Assembly (NCBI RefSeq): GCF_905373215.1
Contig: NZ_CAJPRT010000001.1
Span: forward strand, 198,276 to 262,275
From: an uncultured Campylobacter sp.
GTDB taxonomy: Bacteria > Campylobacterota > Campylobacteria > Campylobacterales > Campylobacteraceae
Direction of reading: 5' to 3'
Length of the DNA stretch: 64,000 bases
Shown here: in pieces, positions 17,119 through 24,529 of the stretch
How positions within the stretch are numbered: the first letter of the stretch is position 1
Layout: each line of letters opens with the position of its first letter
Program-made: the position numbers and the translations under genes
Notes under the pieces: model-generated
Told to the model about the DNA's origin: nothing
Databases searched by the model: none
The model's input: the letters and a program-made list of their open reading frames with translations, nothing else

Positions 17119-17508
17119 TTATGGATAGATCTGAAATTTTATTAATCCCCAAAGATTAAATAGGTTAAATTTTTGCTCAAATTCCCATACGCAACCACCC
17201 AGTATTCTTTTATGATATTTTTGAGTTTGTAAGTTATCGTCCAGAAAGTCGGCAAATATTTTAATCCTATCTTTGTCTACTGTGCCTAGCCCTTCATCCT
17301 CTTTCTCAAACGAAGCGACAATTAAATGCGACAGAGCAATCTTGTCGTAGAAATTTAATGTCTTGTCTTCTAGTAGATTTAGCATAGACGTAATTTTGCC
17401 GATGTCTGCTAATTCTGGCTCCCAATCTTGCTCATCTCCCGTCGAATCTAACTCCAAAAGCTTATTTAATTTTATTGTGCTTTCTTTTCTTACGAAATAA
17501 TCGGTCAT
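17119..17508 (-). CDS. hypothetical small acidic protein (cluster gene 6)
   Basis: 129 residues, cytoplasmic, acidic, helical, no signal peptide. AAGGAT stands before ATG 17508. Typical segments are LLELDSTGDEQDWEPELADI and a Trp-rich C-terminus (CVWEFEQKFNLFNLWGLIKF). I do not recognise a family. It is the last of six same-strand small genes with low GC, and size, acidity and company resemble immunity genes of contact-dependent or secreted toxins. That role is an inference. Confidence 0.7.
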   Translation of the reverse strand: MTDYFVRKESTIKLNKLLELDSTGDEQDWEPELADIGKITSMLNLLEDKTLNFYDKIALSHLIVASFEKEDEGLGTVDKDRIKIFADFLDDNLQTQKYHKRILGGCVWEFEQKFNLFNLWGLIKFQIYP

Positions 17509-17543
17509 TTTATTATCCTTTATAATGTTTTTAATTGTGATAC

Positions 17544-18026
17544 TTAGCCGTCCGCGCTATCTAGCAGCTTTTTGGAATTTTGCAAAGCCCATACGAAATT
17601 TTCGAGCTCTACGCAGTCTTTTAATTCAAATCCAAAATTTAACAAACCTACCGATAGGGCGTCGCCATCTTTTATGACATGCGCTATTAGATTGCCTTTA
17701 TGTTCTATACTCACTTTATTTTCATATCTTGTAAATTTAAAGATATTTTTCGAACATCTTCCGTTTCTTTTTGAAAATTTCTCAAATTGCTCCGTAAAAT
17801 TCGGTGTTTGATTTCCATCTTTTAGCCATAATCCCCCAGCATATAGCGCCCATATAAGCTCGTAAAAATTGATATTATGCCGAGTCTCGGTAGCAGCGAC
17901 CAAAAGCTTATTCGTTTCATGGTTGATCTCTATTAAAGCCTCTCTGTCCATATGCCAAATCTCGGCTACTACTTTTTCTCTATCCGGCACGGAGGCAATT
18001 AAAAATTCAAATTCATTTTTTATCAT
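17544..18026 (-). CDS. hypothetical protein (cluster gene 5)
   Basis: 160 residues with no signal or membrane segment. The N-terminal half is mixed alpha/beta (FLIASVPDREKVVAEIWHMD), then a Trp/Tyr-rich NFYELIWALYAGGLWLKDGN and a basic FSKRNGRCSKNIFKFTRY before a short beta-rich end. No known motif. It lies 35 bp before cluster gene 6 and 30 bp after gene 4, so all are probably one transcript. Confidence 0.7.
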   Translation of the reverse strand: MIKNEFEFLIASVPDREKVVAEIWHMDREALIEINHETNKLLVAATETRHNINFYELIWALYAGGLWLKDGNQTPNFTEQFEKFSKRNGRCSKNIFKFTRYENKVSIEHKGNLIAHVIKDGDALSVGLLNFGFELKDCVELENFVWALQNSKKLLDSADG

Positions 18027-18056
18027 ATTAAAATCCTATTTTTTGTTTTTTACTAC

Positions 18057-18461
18057 CTAATTTAATTTGAATGCTCCATCGTTCGAGCCTAAATTATATT
18101 TATCCCATTCTTTTATGACGTCTCGCGCCTTTTCTACTACGATATGCCAATTTGGATCCTCTATAATGGCGCGATCATCGGTTTCGTCTTTTGCTTGATA
18201 ATTTTTTATAGCATCTCTAAATTCTTGCAATAATTCTATAAGTTTTGGCGGGAATTCTAAATGATAAGCCGTATTTTTTACAAAATCGTCGAAATCAAAA
18301 TCATCAAAAAGTGTGCACATTAGCTCTATATACGATGAAATATAGCCCTCTACGTTGTTCTCATTCAACCAATACATTTTTTGCTGCTTTATGCTGGAAG
18401 CCTCTTCTATATTATCATAAATGCCCTTTATGCGGAATTCTTGCCCTTTTAAATTAAGCAT
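18057..18461 (-). CDS. hypothetical acidic protein (cluster gene 4)
   Basis: 134 residues, strongly acidic (CTLFDDFDFDDFVKN; KDETDDRAIIEDPN), predicted helical and soluble. The acidic centre is what one expects of a protein that neutralises a basic nuclease, but I cannot assign a Pfam family. A short GGAG precedes ATG 18461. It lies 50 bp behind cluster gene 3. Confidence 0.7.
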   Translation of the reverse strand: MLNLKGQEFRIKGIYDNIEEASSIKQQKMYWLNENNVEGYISSYIELMCTLFDDFDFDDFVKNTAYHLEFPPKLIELLQEFRDAIKNYQAKDETDDRAIIEDPNWHIVVEKARDVIKEWDKYNLGSNDGAFKLN

Positions 18462-18511
18462 CTATTTTTCTCCGTAAATTTTGTATTAAATTATTTTGTC
18501 TAAATCAAATT

Positions 18512-19021
18512 TTATTCATTTCCACTCTTAATCTCCGCAAGCGTTAATTTTGCCAAAGGATTGATAAGCTTAGCGATACAATATTTATTATCGCATGTAA
18601 TCACGCTTTGGCGCTTATCTACTTCCATTGCATTAGAGCAATTCGGGCACATTACATAGCCTTCGCCCAAATCAACGCCAATCGAAAAATTTAACCCTCT
18701 CTGCTCTTTCAAAAATCTAAAAAATTCCTCTTTTGAAATTTTGATATTAGAAAATAATCGAAAAATTTCTTCTGCCTTTTGCCTTATCTCGCCTTCTTTA
18801 AAAAATACGTTAGGAGCCTTTTTAAAATCTTCATCAAACTCAGAAAATCTACCCACCATCATATCCAATTCTTTTAATGCCTGCTCTTCTGCTTTATTGG
18901 TTGCGCAATATTGCGATTCCAAATCATACATCTTATAAAATTCATCGCAAAACAGCTCTATATCGCACCAATCTGATAGAAATCCAGCTATTAAATAATA
19001 CAACCCTTCATTTTGCTGCAT
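18512..19021 (-). CDS. colicin-immunity-like protein with C-terminal zinc ribbon
   Basis: 169 residues. The N-terminal ~90 (LIAGFLSDWCDIELFCDEF; KMYDLESQYC) resembles the bacterial self-protective colicin-like immunity family, with its pattern of a short helix, D-I-E-x-F-C-x-x-F and an acidic stretch. The C-terminal part has a zinc-ribbon-like CPNC (about residues 140-143) followed 15 residues later by CDNKYC. Fusion of the two is unusual to me. RBS GAGGTG before ATG 19021. Family assignment is from memory of the motif and moderate at best. Confidence 0.6.
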   Translation of the reverse strand: MQQNEGLYYLIAGFLSDWCDIELFCDEFYKMYDLESQYCATNKAEEQALKELDMMVGRFSEFDEDFKKAPNVFFKEGEIRQKAEEIFRLFSNIKISKEEFFRFLKEQRGLNFSIGVDLGEGYVMCPNCSNAMEVDKRQSVITCDNKYCIAKLINPLAKLTLAEIKSGNE

Positions 19022-19029
19022 ATTTCACC

Positions 19030-19431
19030 TCATTTTAAATTTTTATTATTTACGCCTTTTAGAATTTCATGCAATAGCTCGTTTTCGGTTGCATTTTTCT
19101 CATCTAATATTGATACGCCTATAGTTGTTGGAGTAATCTTAGATAAAAACAGATTTACAAGCTCTGTTTTTTCATCGATTCCGTATGATGATGTAACGAT
19201 ATCCAATAAATCGTGCCGCTCTATAAAACTATCAAAGATATCTTCTAATTGCGACGCTTTCTCTGCGTAGAAGAATATCCACTTGACGCCTATAAGAAAA
19301 TCCGTTGTGATATTGCTAAAGATATCTATCTTATCCATAAAGTGCGATCCGATAAGCAAATATATGTCCGAGCTGCTTTTAGACAAAGAGTCAAGCTCAC
19401 AAATAGAGCCGATATTTTTATAATTTAGCAT
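19030..19431 (-). CDS. hypothetical protein (cluster gene 2)
   Basis: 133 residues from ATG 19431; a GTG at 19443, four codons upstream and overlapping the previous gene by 11 bp, is the alternative start. The sequence is alpha/beta without motifs: LIGSHFMDKIDIFSNITTDF, a FYAEKASQLEDIFDSFIERH helix, and a NATENELLHEIL end. No family is recognised. It is close-packed (8 bp) with the colicin-immunity-like gene downstream. Confidence 0.65.
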   Translation of the reverse strand: MLNYKNIGSICELDSLSKSSSDIYLLIGSHFMDKIDIFSNITTDFLIGVKWIFFYAEKASQLEDIFDSFIERHDLLDIVTSSYGIDEKTELVNLFLSKITPTTIGVSILDEKNATENELLHEILKGVNNKNLK

Positions 19432-19432
19432 T

Positions 19433-19624
19433 TTATTTCTCACTTCCTCGCTTTTTTATCGTCTTTAGCCACTCTTTTTCAAATTTATAATATCTTTCAA
19501 GCTTTTTATTCTTTTCCGCTTGATTCCACTTTTCTATCTCGGCATAATCTTGCAGTTCGCCTCTGCACTTAGGGCAAACACTCCTATCTTTAACGTCCGA
19601 AAAATTATAAAATTTACTTCTCAT
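19433..19624 (-). CDS. small protein with CPKC motif (cluster gene 1)
   Basis: 63 residues: an N-terminal VCPKCRGEL knuckle followed by a long charged helix (WNQAEKNKKLERYYKFEKEW). A single CXXC could bind metal only as a dimer or with outside ligands, and the gene may be a remnant of a larger zinc-ribbon protein. The RBS is weak. It is the promoter-proximal member of the low-GC cluster. Confidence 0.5.
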   Translation of the reverse strand: MRSKFYNFSDVKDRSVCPKCRGELQDYAEIEKWNQAEKNKKLERYYKFEKEWLKTIKKRGSEK

Positions 19625-19936
19625 ATTTTTAAAATTTTACCGTAATTTTCCTACAAAATTTTACTTAAATTTGGCTTCAGTCGTTTAAAATTTTATCTCT
19701 TTGAAATTTAAATTTCAACCATTGTCCGGCGTTTTAAATTTCTATGTTTTTTTAAAATGCGCGCTTCAAACGCCGCTTTAAAATTTACGCAGACGCGAGC
19801 AGGGGGGGTCGCTGCGATAAATTTAAAGTCAAATTTTATTTCTAGCCATCTTTTAATTTGTTTCTTATCTTTGGTGTATTAAATCCCGCTTCGTTTCATT
19901 CGTAAATTTGAAACGTATTTCTAAAAAGGAAAAACA
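19625..19936. other. intergenic region between divergent genes
   Basis: 312 bp. The stretch from 19680 to 19760 is rich in TTTAAAATTT words. GAGCAGGGGGGGTCGC contains a G7 tract at 19802-19808, long for this sequence and a possible slippage site, though in non-coding DNA. The final 15 bp carry the AAAAGGA ribosome site of the SemiSWEET gene. Confidence 0.45.
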
Positions 19937-20194
19937 ATGAGCGAAAGAAATTTACAAATTTTAGGTTGGGCGGGCACATGCCTGTCGGTCATCATGTACG
20001 TATCCTACGTGCCGAACATAATGGCAAATTTAAGCGGCAACAAAGTCCCGTTTCTCCAGCCGCTCGCAGCCGCGATAAACTGCACGATATAGCTTAGCTA
20101 CGGCCTGCTAAAGCCCAAAAAGGACTATCCGCTCGCCGCGGCGAATTTCCCGGGGATCATCTTTGGGCTACTAATCGCAATAACGGCGCTTTGA
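19937..20194 (+). pseudogene. SemiSWEET-type sugar transporter gene interrupted by TAG
   Basis: The frame begins MSERNLQILGWAGTCLSVIM, continues through YVSYVPNIMANLSGNK and INCTI, meets TAG at 20090-20092, and goes on in the same frame as LSYGLLKPKKDYPL, NFPGIIFGLLIAI to TGA at 20192. The total of 85 codons is the size of a SemiSWEET (three-helix half transporter, active as a dimer). In the family the interrupted position is normally Trp (TGG), so one G-to-A change explains it. RBS AAAAGGA is intact and no other lesion is seen, so the change is recent, a sequencing error, or suppressed. Confidence 0.85.
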
Positions 20195-20483
20195 ACCGCG
20201 CTTTTAGCGGCTTGATAAATTTTAAAACCGCCCGCGCCGCACCTTGCCTACTGCATCCGCAACGCTTTTTAGTCGCCTACTACGCTGCAACTACTCGATC
20301 GCTGTCAGCTGAGCCTGAGCTAGCTTACCACAAGCGCACCCGCCTCATAAATCCATTACGACGCGGCTTTGAAATTTCACAAAATCGCCCGCGCTGTATT
20401 CAAATCTACGGAATTTAAATAACTTTTATACAAAATTTGATAAGCTTATTTTGATTAAAATTTTATCTTTAAAAGGACGAAAA

Positions 20484-21329
20484 ATGAAAAAGGTCATCAC
20501 TTGCGTCGATCAAAATGCGCTTGCCCCGGCGGTTAGAGATTACGGAATTTACGTCGCTAAAACCTTGGGTGCCGAGCTCATGTTTATTCACGTGGTTGAA
20601 ATCCCAGAGCTTGGCGAGAATTTTTATGGGCTAGCCGCAGGCGGAATCGTCCTGGGAGAGAATGATATCCTTGCAAATAGCTATGGAAGTCCCACACTAG
20701 GCGGCGTGGATGCGGAGAAAGACCACGAAGAAGCCGAAGCGATGCTGGATGAATATATCTGCGCCGCGACTACTGCGGGCGTAAAGGCGAGTAAGATCAT
20801 TAAAGATGGCGATTTCATCGACGTTATCGCCGAGTACAAGGACGAAGCTGAAATTTTTGTACTCGGTATCAAGGGCTCAAATAACGAGGACGTGGGCTTT
20901 AATGCAAGCGTGCTGATAAAGGAGCTTCACGTGCCGTCGCTGCTCGTAAATAAGGAATTTTCACCGATTAACTCCGTGCTCATCGCATTTGACGGCACTG
21001 ACGCGGCGAAACGCACGCTTGAGTTTATAAAGAGCTCAAAGCTTCTTGCGAGCGCGCATAAGCATGTCTTGCACATCAATGCGGGTGCCGCAGAGGGCGA
21101 GCGGATGCTAGATCTAGCGCGCGAAATTTTAGGCACTCAAAACGCCACTTTCAAATACATCCAAGCCGAAGTTCCCGCCGATGAGATCATCAAATATCGC
21201 CGCGCCAATAACCTCGATCTGATCGCTACCGGTGCCTTTACGAAGGGGTTTTTCAAAAAGCTCTTTTTAGGCAGCGTCTCCGAGGACATCTTGCACAATG
21301 CGCTTGTACCGGTGCTAGTGCTATCGTAA
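20484..21329 (+). CDS. tandem-domain universal stress protein (UspA family)
   Basis: 281 residues, two Usp domains in tandem. The first (residues 1-150) opens KKVITCVDQNALAPAVRDYG. The second (about 155-281) opens INSVLIAFDGTDAAKRTLEF and ends with a nucleotide-binding loop of the G-x2-G-x(n)-GS type (GAFTKGFFKKLFLGS, then EDILHNALVPVLVLS). It is cytoplasmic and probably binds ATP in the second domain. The frame is open from 20451 but ATG 20484 has AAAAGGACG in front. Single gene with its own terminator. Confidence 0.9.
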   Translation: MKKVITCVDQNALAPAVRDYGIYVAKTLGAELMFIHVVEIPELGENFYGLAAGGIVLGENDILANSYGSPTLGGVDAEKDHEEAEAMLDEYICAATTAGVKASKIIKDGDFIDVIAEYKDEAEIFVLGIKGSNNEDVGFNASVLIKELHVPSLLVNKEFSPINSVLIAFDGTDAAKRTLEFIKSSKLLASAHKHVLHINAGAAEGERMLDLAREILGTQNATFKYIQAEVPADEIIKYRRANNLDLIATGAFTKGFFKKLFLGSVSEDILHNALVPVLVLS

Positions 21330-21356
21330 TCGCAAGACCAAACGCCGATAAACGCT

Positions 21357-21395
21357 AAATTCCGTCGCTTACGTTATTTTAAAGCGGCGGAATTT
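21357..21395 (+). terminator. hairpin terminator after the stress-protein gene
   Basis: A 14-bp stem (AAATTCCGTCGCTT / AAGCGGCGGAATTT, one G-T pair) with an 11-nt loop, 28 bp after the stop. It is followed by an AT-rich stretch that includes TTTAAATTTTT. Probably a terminator. Confidence 0.55.
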
Positions 21396-21565
21396 TAGAA
21401 TTTTAAATTTTTCAATCCTTCGTTTTTCAAATTCATATACTTTTTAAAATTCATAGAAATTTTGCTTAAAAATTCGTCAATAGATCTTATTAAATTCCGT
21501 TAAATTAGTAATTGCATATAAAATTTTATGATTTAGTTTATTAAAAATTTTATTATTATTTAAGA

Positions 21566-21584
21566 GGGATTGTAAGATAATCCC
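21566..21584. promoter_or_regulatory. inverted repeat upstream of the second TonB receptor
   Basis: GGGATT-N7-AATCCC, a perfect 6-bp inverted repeat with a partly symmetric spacer (GTAAGAT), 44 bp before the receptor start and next to the AT-rich TTTATTATTATTTAAG. Operator role and partner protein are unknown. Confidence 0.4.
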
Positions 21585-21627
21585 GCCAGTAAATTGATAT
21601 GGATTATAAAATCTAAAAAGGATTTTT

Positions 21628-24129
21628 ATGAAAAAGGGTAAAATTTTACTTTCTTTTGCGCTACTTTGCTCGCCGTTTTGGCTTACTGCGGCGCAAAATA
21701 GCGGCGCTTCTCAAAACTCGTCCGCCGCAAGCTCTGCCTCTAAAATTTCGTCGTCGCAAAGCTCGCGTGCAGCCGCCGCATCGCAGAGTTCCATGCTGCC
21801 TGCTTCAAATTTAGCCTCTAATAGTGCGGTGACGCAAAGCTCTGCGCAAAAGCCTGAAAGCCCTACCACTGCAAATTCCGCGCCGCAGGGCAACGCCGTC
21901 GTAAGTTCCGCTACTAAAGGCATTGCACAAAATTCCGCGCCGCAAAGCGGTAGCACGGTAAATTCTACTCAGCAGAGCTCAGATAGCGATAACCTTGGCA
22001 CCATAGACGTTATTGGCAAAGCCGATCTGTCCACTACCGAGGGCACGGGCTCTTATACGACGGGCAATATGAGCACCGCGACGGGGCTAAATTTAAGCAT
22101 AAGAGAGACGCCGCAGTCCATAAGCGTCATCTCCAATCAGCTTTTAAAAGATCTGAACTTACACAACGCCGAAGAGGCTCTTTCAAAATACGCCACAGGC
22201 ATTTCGCTAAATAATGACGCAGGCGGCAATCGCATCGTCTCCCGCGGCTTTTATGTCGATAATATCCAAGAAGACGGCATCGCAAGCTCGGTTTCTAGCT
22301 CCGTGTTCGGGCCTCTTGGCTCATCGAAGGAGTTTACCGATTTAGAATTCTACGATCGCGTCGAGGTTCTGCGCGGCGTAGCGGGCCTTACGCAAAGCAA
22401 CGGCGAGCCCGGCGGCACGATAAATTTAATCCGAAAGCGCCCGAGCGATCAGTTCGGCTTTAACGCAAGTCTAAGCGGCGGTAGCTGGGATAATTATCGT
22501 GGTATGATCGACGTAACGGACGCGGTAAATCAAAGCGGTACGGCACGCGCGCGGTTGATCGGAATTTTAAGTAAAACGGGCTCGTTTAAGGACTATCCGC
22601 GCAACGGCTATCGCGAAGGCGTCGGCGTTTCGACGGAATTTGACGTGGCCGATAAGACCCTTCTTAGCGCGGGATTTTTGTGGCAAAAAACCGTCGGCGT
22701 ATATGATATTTACGGCGTGCCCGTCTTGGATAATCAAAAAAATTTATTAAATTTACCGCGCAGAAGCTACTTCGGCTCGGACTGGGATGAGAGCGAATAT
22801 AAAAAATTTAACGTCTACAGCGAGCTCTCGCACGAATTTAGCGATGATCTGAAAGCCTATGCGAGGCTCAATTATACCGATAGCGACAGCATGTTAAAAT
22901 TCGGAGCGCTCGGCGGGACAGATCCTTACAACGGCACTACGTCGCATACGGTGCGATATAGAATTTACGATAACGACTCCAAAGAGATCGGGTTTCAAAC
23001 GGGGCTAGACGGCAAATTCGAAGCATTCGGACAGAAGCACGACTTTTTCTTAAACGGCTCGCTTAGCAACGAAAAGCTTAATTGGCGCGAGACTAGGACG
23101 AGAGATTCGTCTCTGGCGTCGCTGGGGATGAATATTTATAACTGGGACCGCTCAAGGATTGCCCAGCCCGATTGGAGCAGTGCCGCTACGTTTAAAGACC
23201 GAAGCTCCACTACTATAAAGCAGCGCGCGATCTCGCTCGGGACTAGATTAAACTTAACCGACGATTTTCACTTTTTGCTCGGCGGGCGCTTTTCGAAGGT
23301 AACTTACAGCAGGTATTATTATAATATTTTGCGCGGTACGGCTTCGCATAGCGCAAGCCCGAGCAAATCGGATTTCACGCCGTATGCGGGGGTAGTCTGG
23401 GACTTTGCGGATAATTTTTCGTGGTACGCAAGCTATGCTGAAATCTTTAAGCCGCAAGCCGCGCGCGATAAAGACGGTAAAATTTTAGATCCCGTCGTCG
23501 GTTATAATTTAGAAACCGGCGTGAAGGGAGAATTTTTTGATGGCGCGCTTAATACGAATGTCGCGCTATTTCAGATCATTCAGAAAAATAGGGCGATGAG
23601 CGATCCTCTTAATACGAACTACTCCATCGCCGAGGGCAAGGTGCGAAGCCGCGGCGTGGATGCCGAGCTGCAGGGCTCGCTTACTGAGAATTGGAAATTA
23701 TTCGCAGGATATACTTTCAACCGCAGCGTCTATTTAAAGACGGAAAGAGCTTCCGCAGCGGTCGATTATAGCAAGGGCGCAAACGCCAAACGCTACATTC
23801 CGAAGCATCTGTTTAAGCTCTATACGAACTATGAAATTCCGCTCGGCGAAAATCGTAAGATCGCCCTGGGTACGGGCGTACGTTATCAGAGCAAAACCGC
23901 TTCGATATATCGCGAAAACGTTGTGTACTACGCCGCGCCGCAGAAGGCTTACACGCTGTGGGACGCAAATGTCGGCTATCATTTTGACAAGCACTTTAGC
24001 GTAAATTTTGCGGTCAAAAACATCACGGATAAGAAGTATTTTCAAAATACGCAAAATCGCGTCGCGGGGATGAATAATTACTACGGCGAGCCACGGAATT
24101 TTATGCTGACGCTTAATTATACGTATTGA
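21628..24129 (+). CDS. TonB-dependent siderophore receptor with Ser/Ala-rich N-terminal linker
   Basis: 833 residues. Signal peptide (about 1-22) is followed by roughly 100 residues made almost only of Ser, Ala, Gln, Asn, Thr and Pro (to about 125). Then come a TonB box-like LGTIDVIGKADL, a plug of the FhuE/FpvA siderophore class (LNLSIRETPQSISVISNQLL; RVEVLRGVAGLTQSNGEPGG, TINLIRKRP) and a 22-strand-type barrel ending LTLNYTY. The linker sits where an STN signalling domain is found in some relatives; here it is low complexity. RBS AAAAGGA before ATG 21628. The SbmA-like ABC transporter follows after 400 bp. Confidence 0.92.
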   Translation: MKKGKILLSFALLCSPFWLTAAQNSGASQNSSAASSASKISSSQSSRAAAASQSSMLPASNLASNSAVTQSSAQKPESPTTANSAPQGNAVVSSATKGIAQNSAPQSGSTVNSTQQSSDSDNLGTIDVIGKADLSTTEGTGSYTTGNMSTATGLNLSIRETPQSISVISNQLLKDLNLHNAEEALSKYATGISLNNDAGGNRIVSRGFYVDNIQEDGIASSVSSSVFGPLGSSKEFTDLEFYDRVEVLRGVAGLTQSNGEPGGTINLIRKRPSDQFGFNASLSGGSWDNYRGMIDVTDAVNQSGTARARLIGILSKTGSFKDYPRNGYREGVGVSTEFDVADKTLLSAGFLWQKTVGVYDIYGVPVLDNQKNLLNLPRRSYFGSDWDESEYKKFNVYSELSHEFSDDLKAYARLNYTDSDSMLKFGALGGTDPYNGTTSHTVRYRIYDNDSKEIGFQTGLDGKFEAFGQKHDFFLNGSLSNEKLNWRETRTRDSSLASLGMNIYNWDRSRIAQPDWSSAATFKDRSSTTIKQRAISLGTRLNLTDDFHFLLGGRFSKVTYSRYYYNILRGTASHSASPSKSDFTPYAGVVWDFADNFSWYASYAEIFKPQAARDKDGKILDPVVGYNLETGVKGEFFDGALNTNVALFQIIQKNRAMSDPLNTNYSIAEGKVRSRGVDAELQGSLTENWKLFAGYTFNRSVYLKTERASAAVDYSKGANAKRYIPKHLFKLYTNYEIPLGENRKIALGTGVRYQSKTASIYRENVVYYAAPQKAYTLWDANVGYHFDKHFSVNFAVKNITDKKYFQNTQNRVAGMNNYYGEPRNFMLTLNYTY

Positions 24130-24426
24130 GCGCGGATAAAATTTGCGCTTATGCGAACTTGGATAAACTCCTCGCACGCGGCCTTGGATAAACTCCGCGC
24201 TTTATAAGGGCGCGGATGAGGCGGGCGCAGAGGCGAGAGGCTAAGCTTTGTCGCAAGTAGCGCGTGGCGAGACGAGAAAAATTTGAACGAAGCCGCGGGA
24301 TCAAAATTTAACTTGCGATTTGGTTGATTAGCGATTGATTAGTGCGGGCGATCGCAGGCGATGCGGGCAGGGGCGATAAATTTAATCTCGCGATTTAATC
24401 CCGCGAAATTCCAAGCGAATTAAACG

Positions 24427-24483
24427 CGCAGACTTGCGAGCATAAATCCGCTCGCGAGTCTGCGGGATCAAATTTAATCCCGC
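24427..24483. other. two adjacent hairpins before the ABC transporter
   Basis: The first has arms CGCAGACTTGCGAG (24427-24440) and CTCGCGAGTCTGCG (24451-24464), 14 bp with one wobble and a 10-nt loop. The second, GCGGGAT ... ATCCCGC (about 24462-24483), overlaps its end, so the two are mutually exclusive. Together they could act as terminator or attenuator between the receptor and the transporter. The rest of the 400-bp spacer has no gene. Confidence 0.5.
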
Positions 24484-24529
24484 GATCTCGCTGTAACCGG
24501 CGCTAAATTTTAAAATTTAAAGAGAAAAT

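Noticed and set aside
19802..19808. G7 tract as a phase-variation switch
   Set aside because: Lies in a non-coding spacer, short for a Campylobacter contingency tract and not at a promoter that I can identify.
20191..20418. 75-codon plus frame after the SemiSWEET pseudogene
   Set aside because: No ribosome site, no family resemblance, and it starts inside the SemiSWEET stop region.
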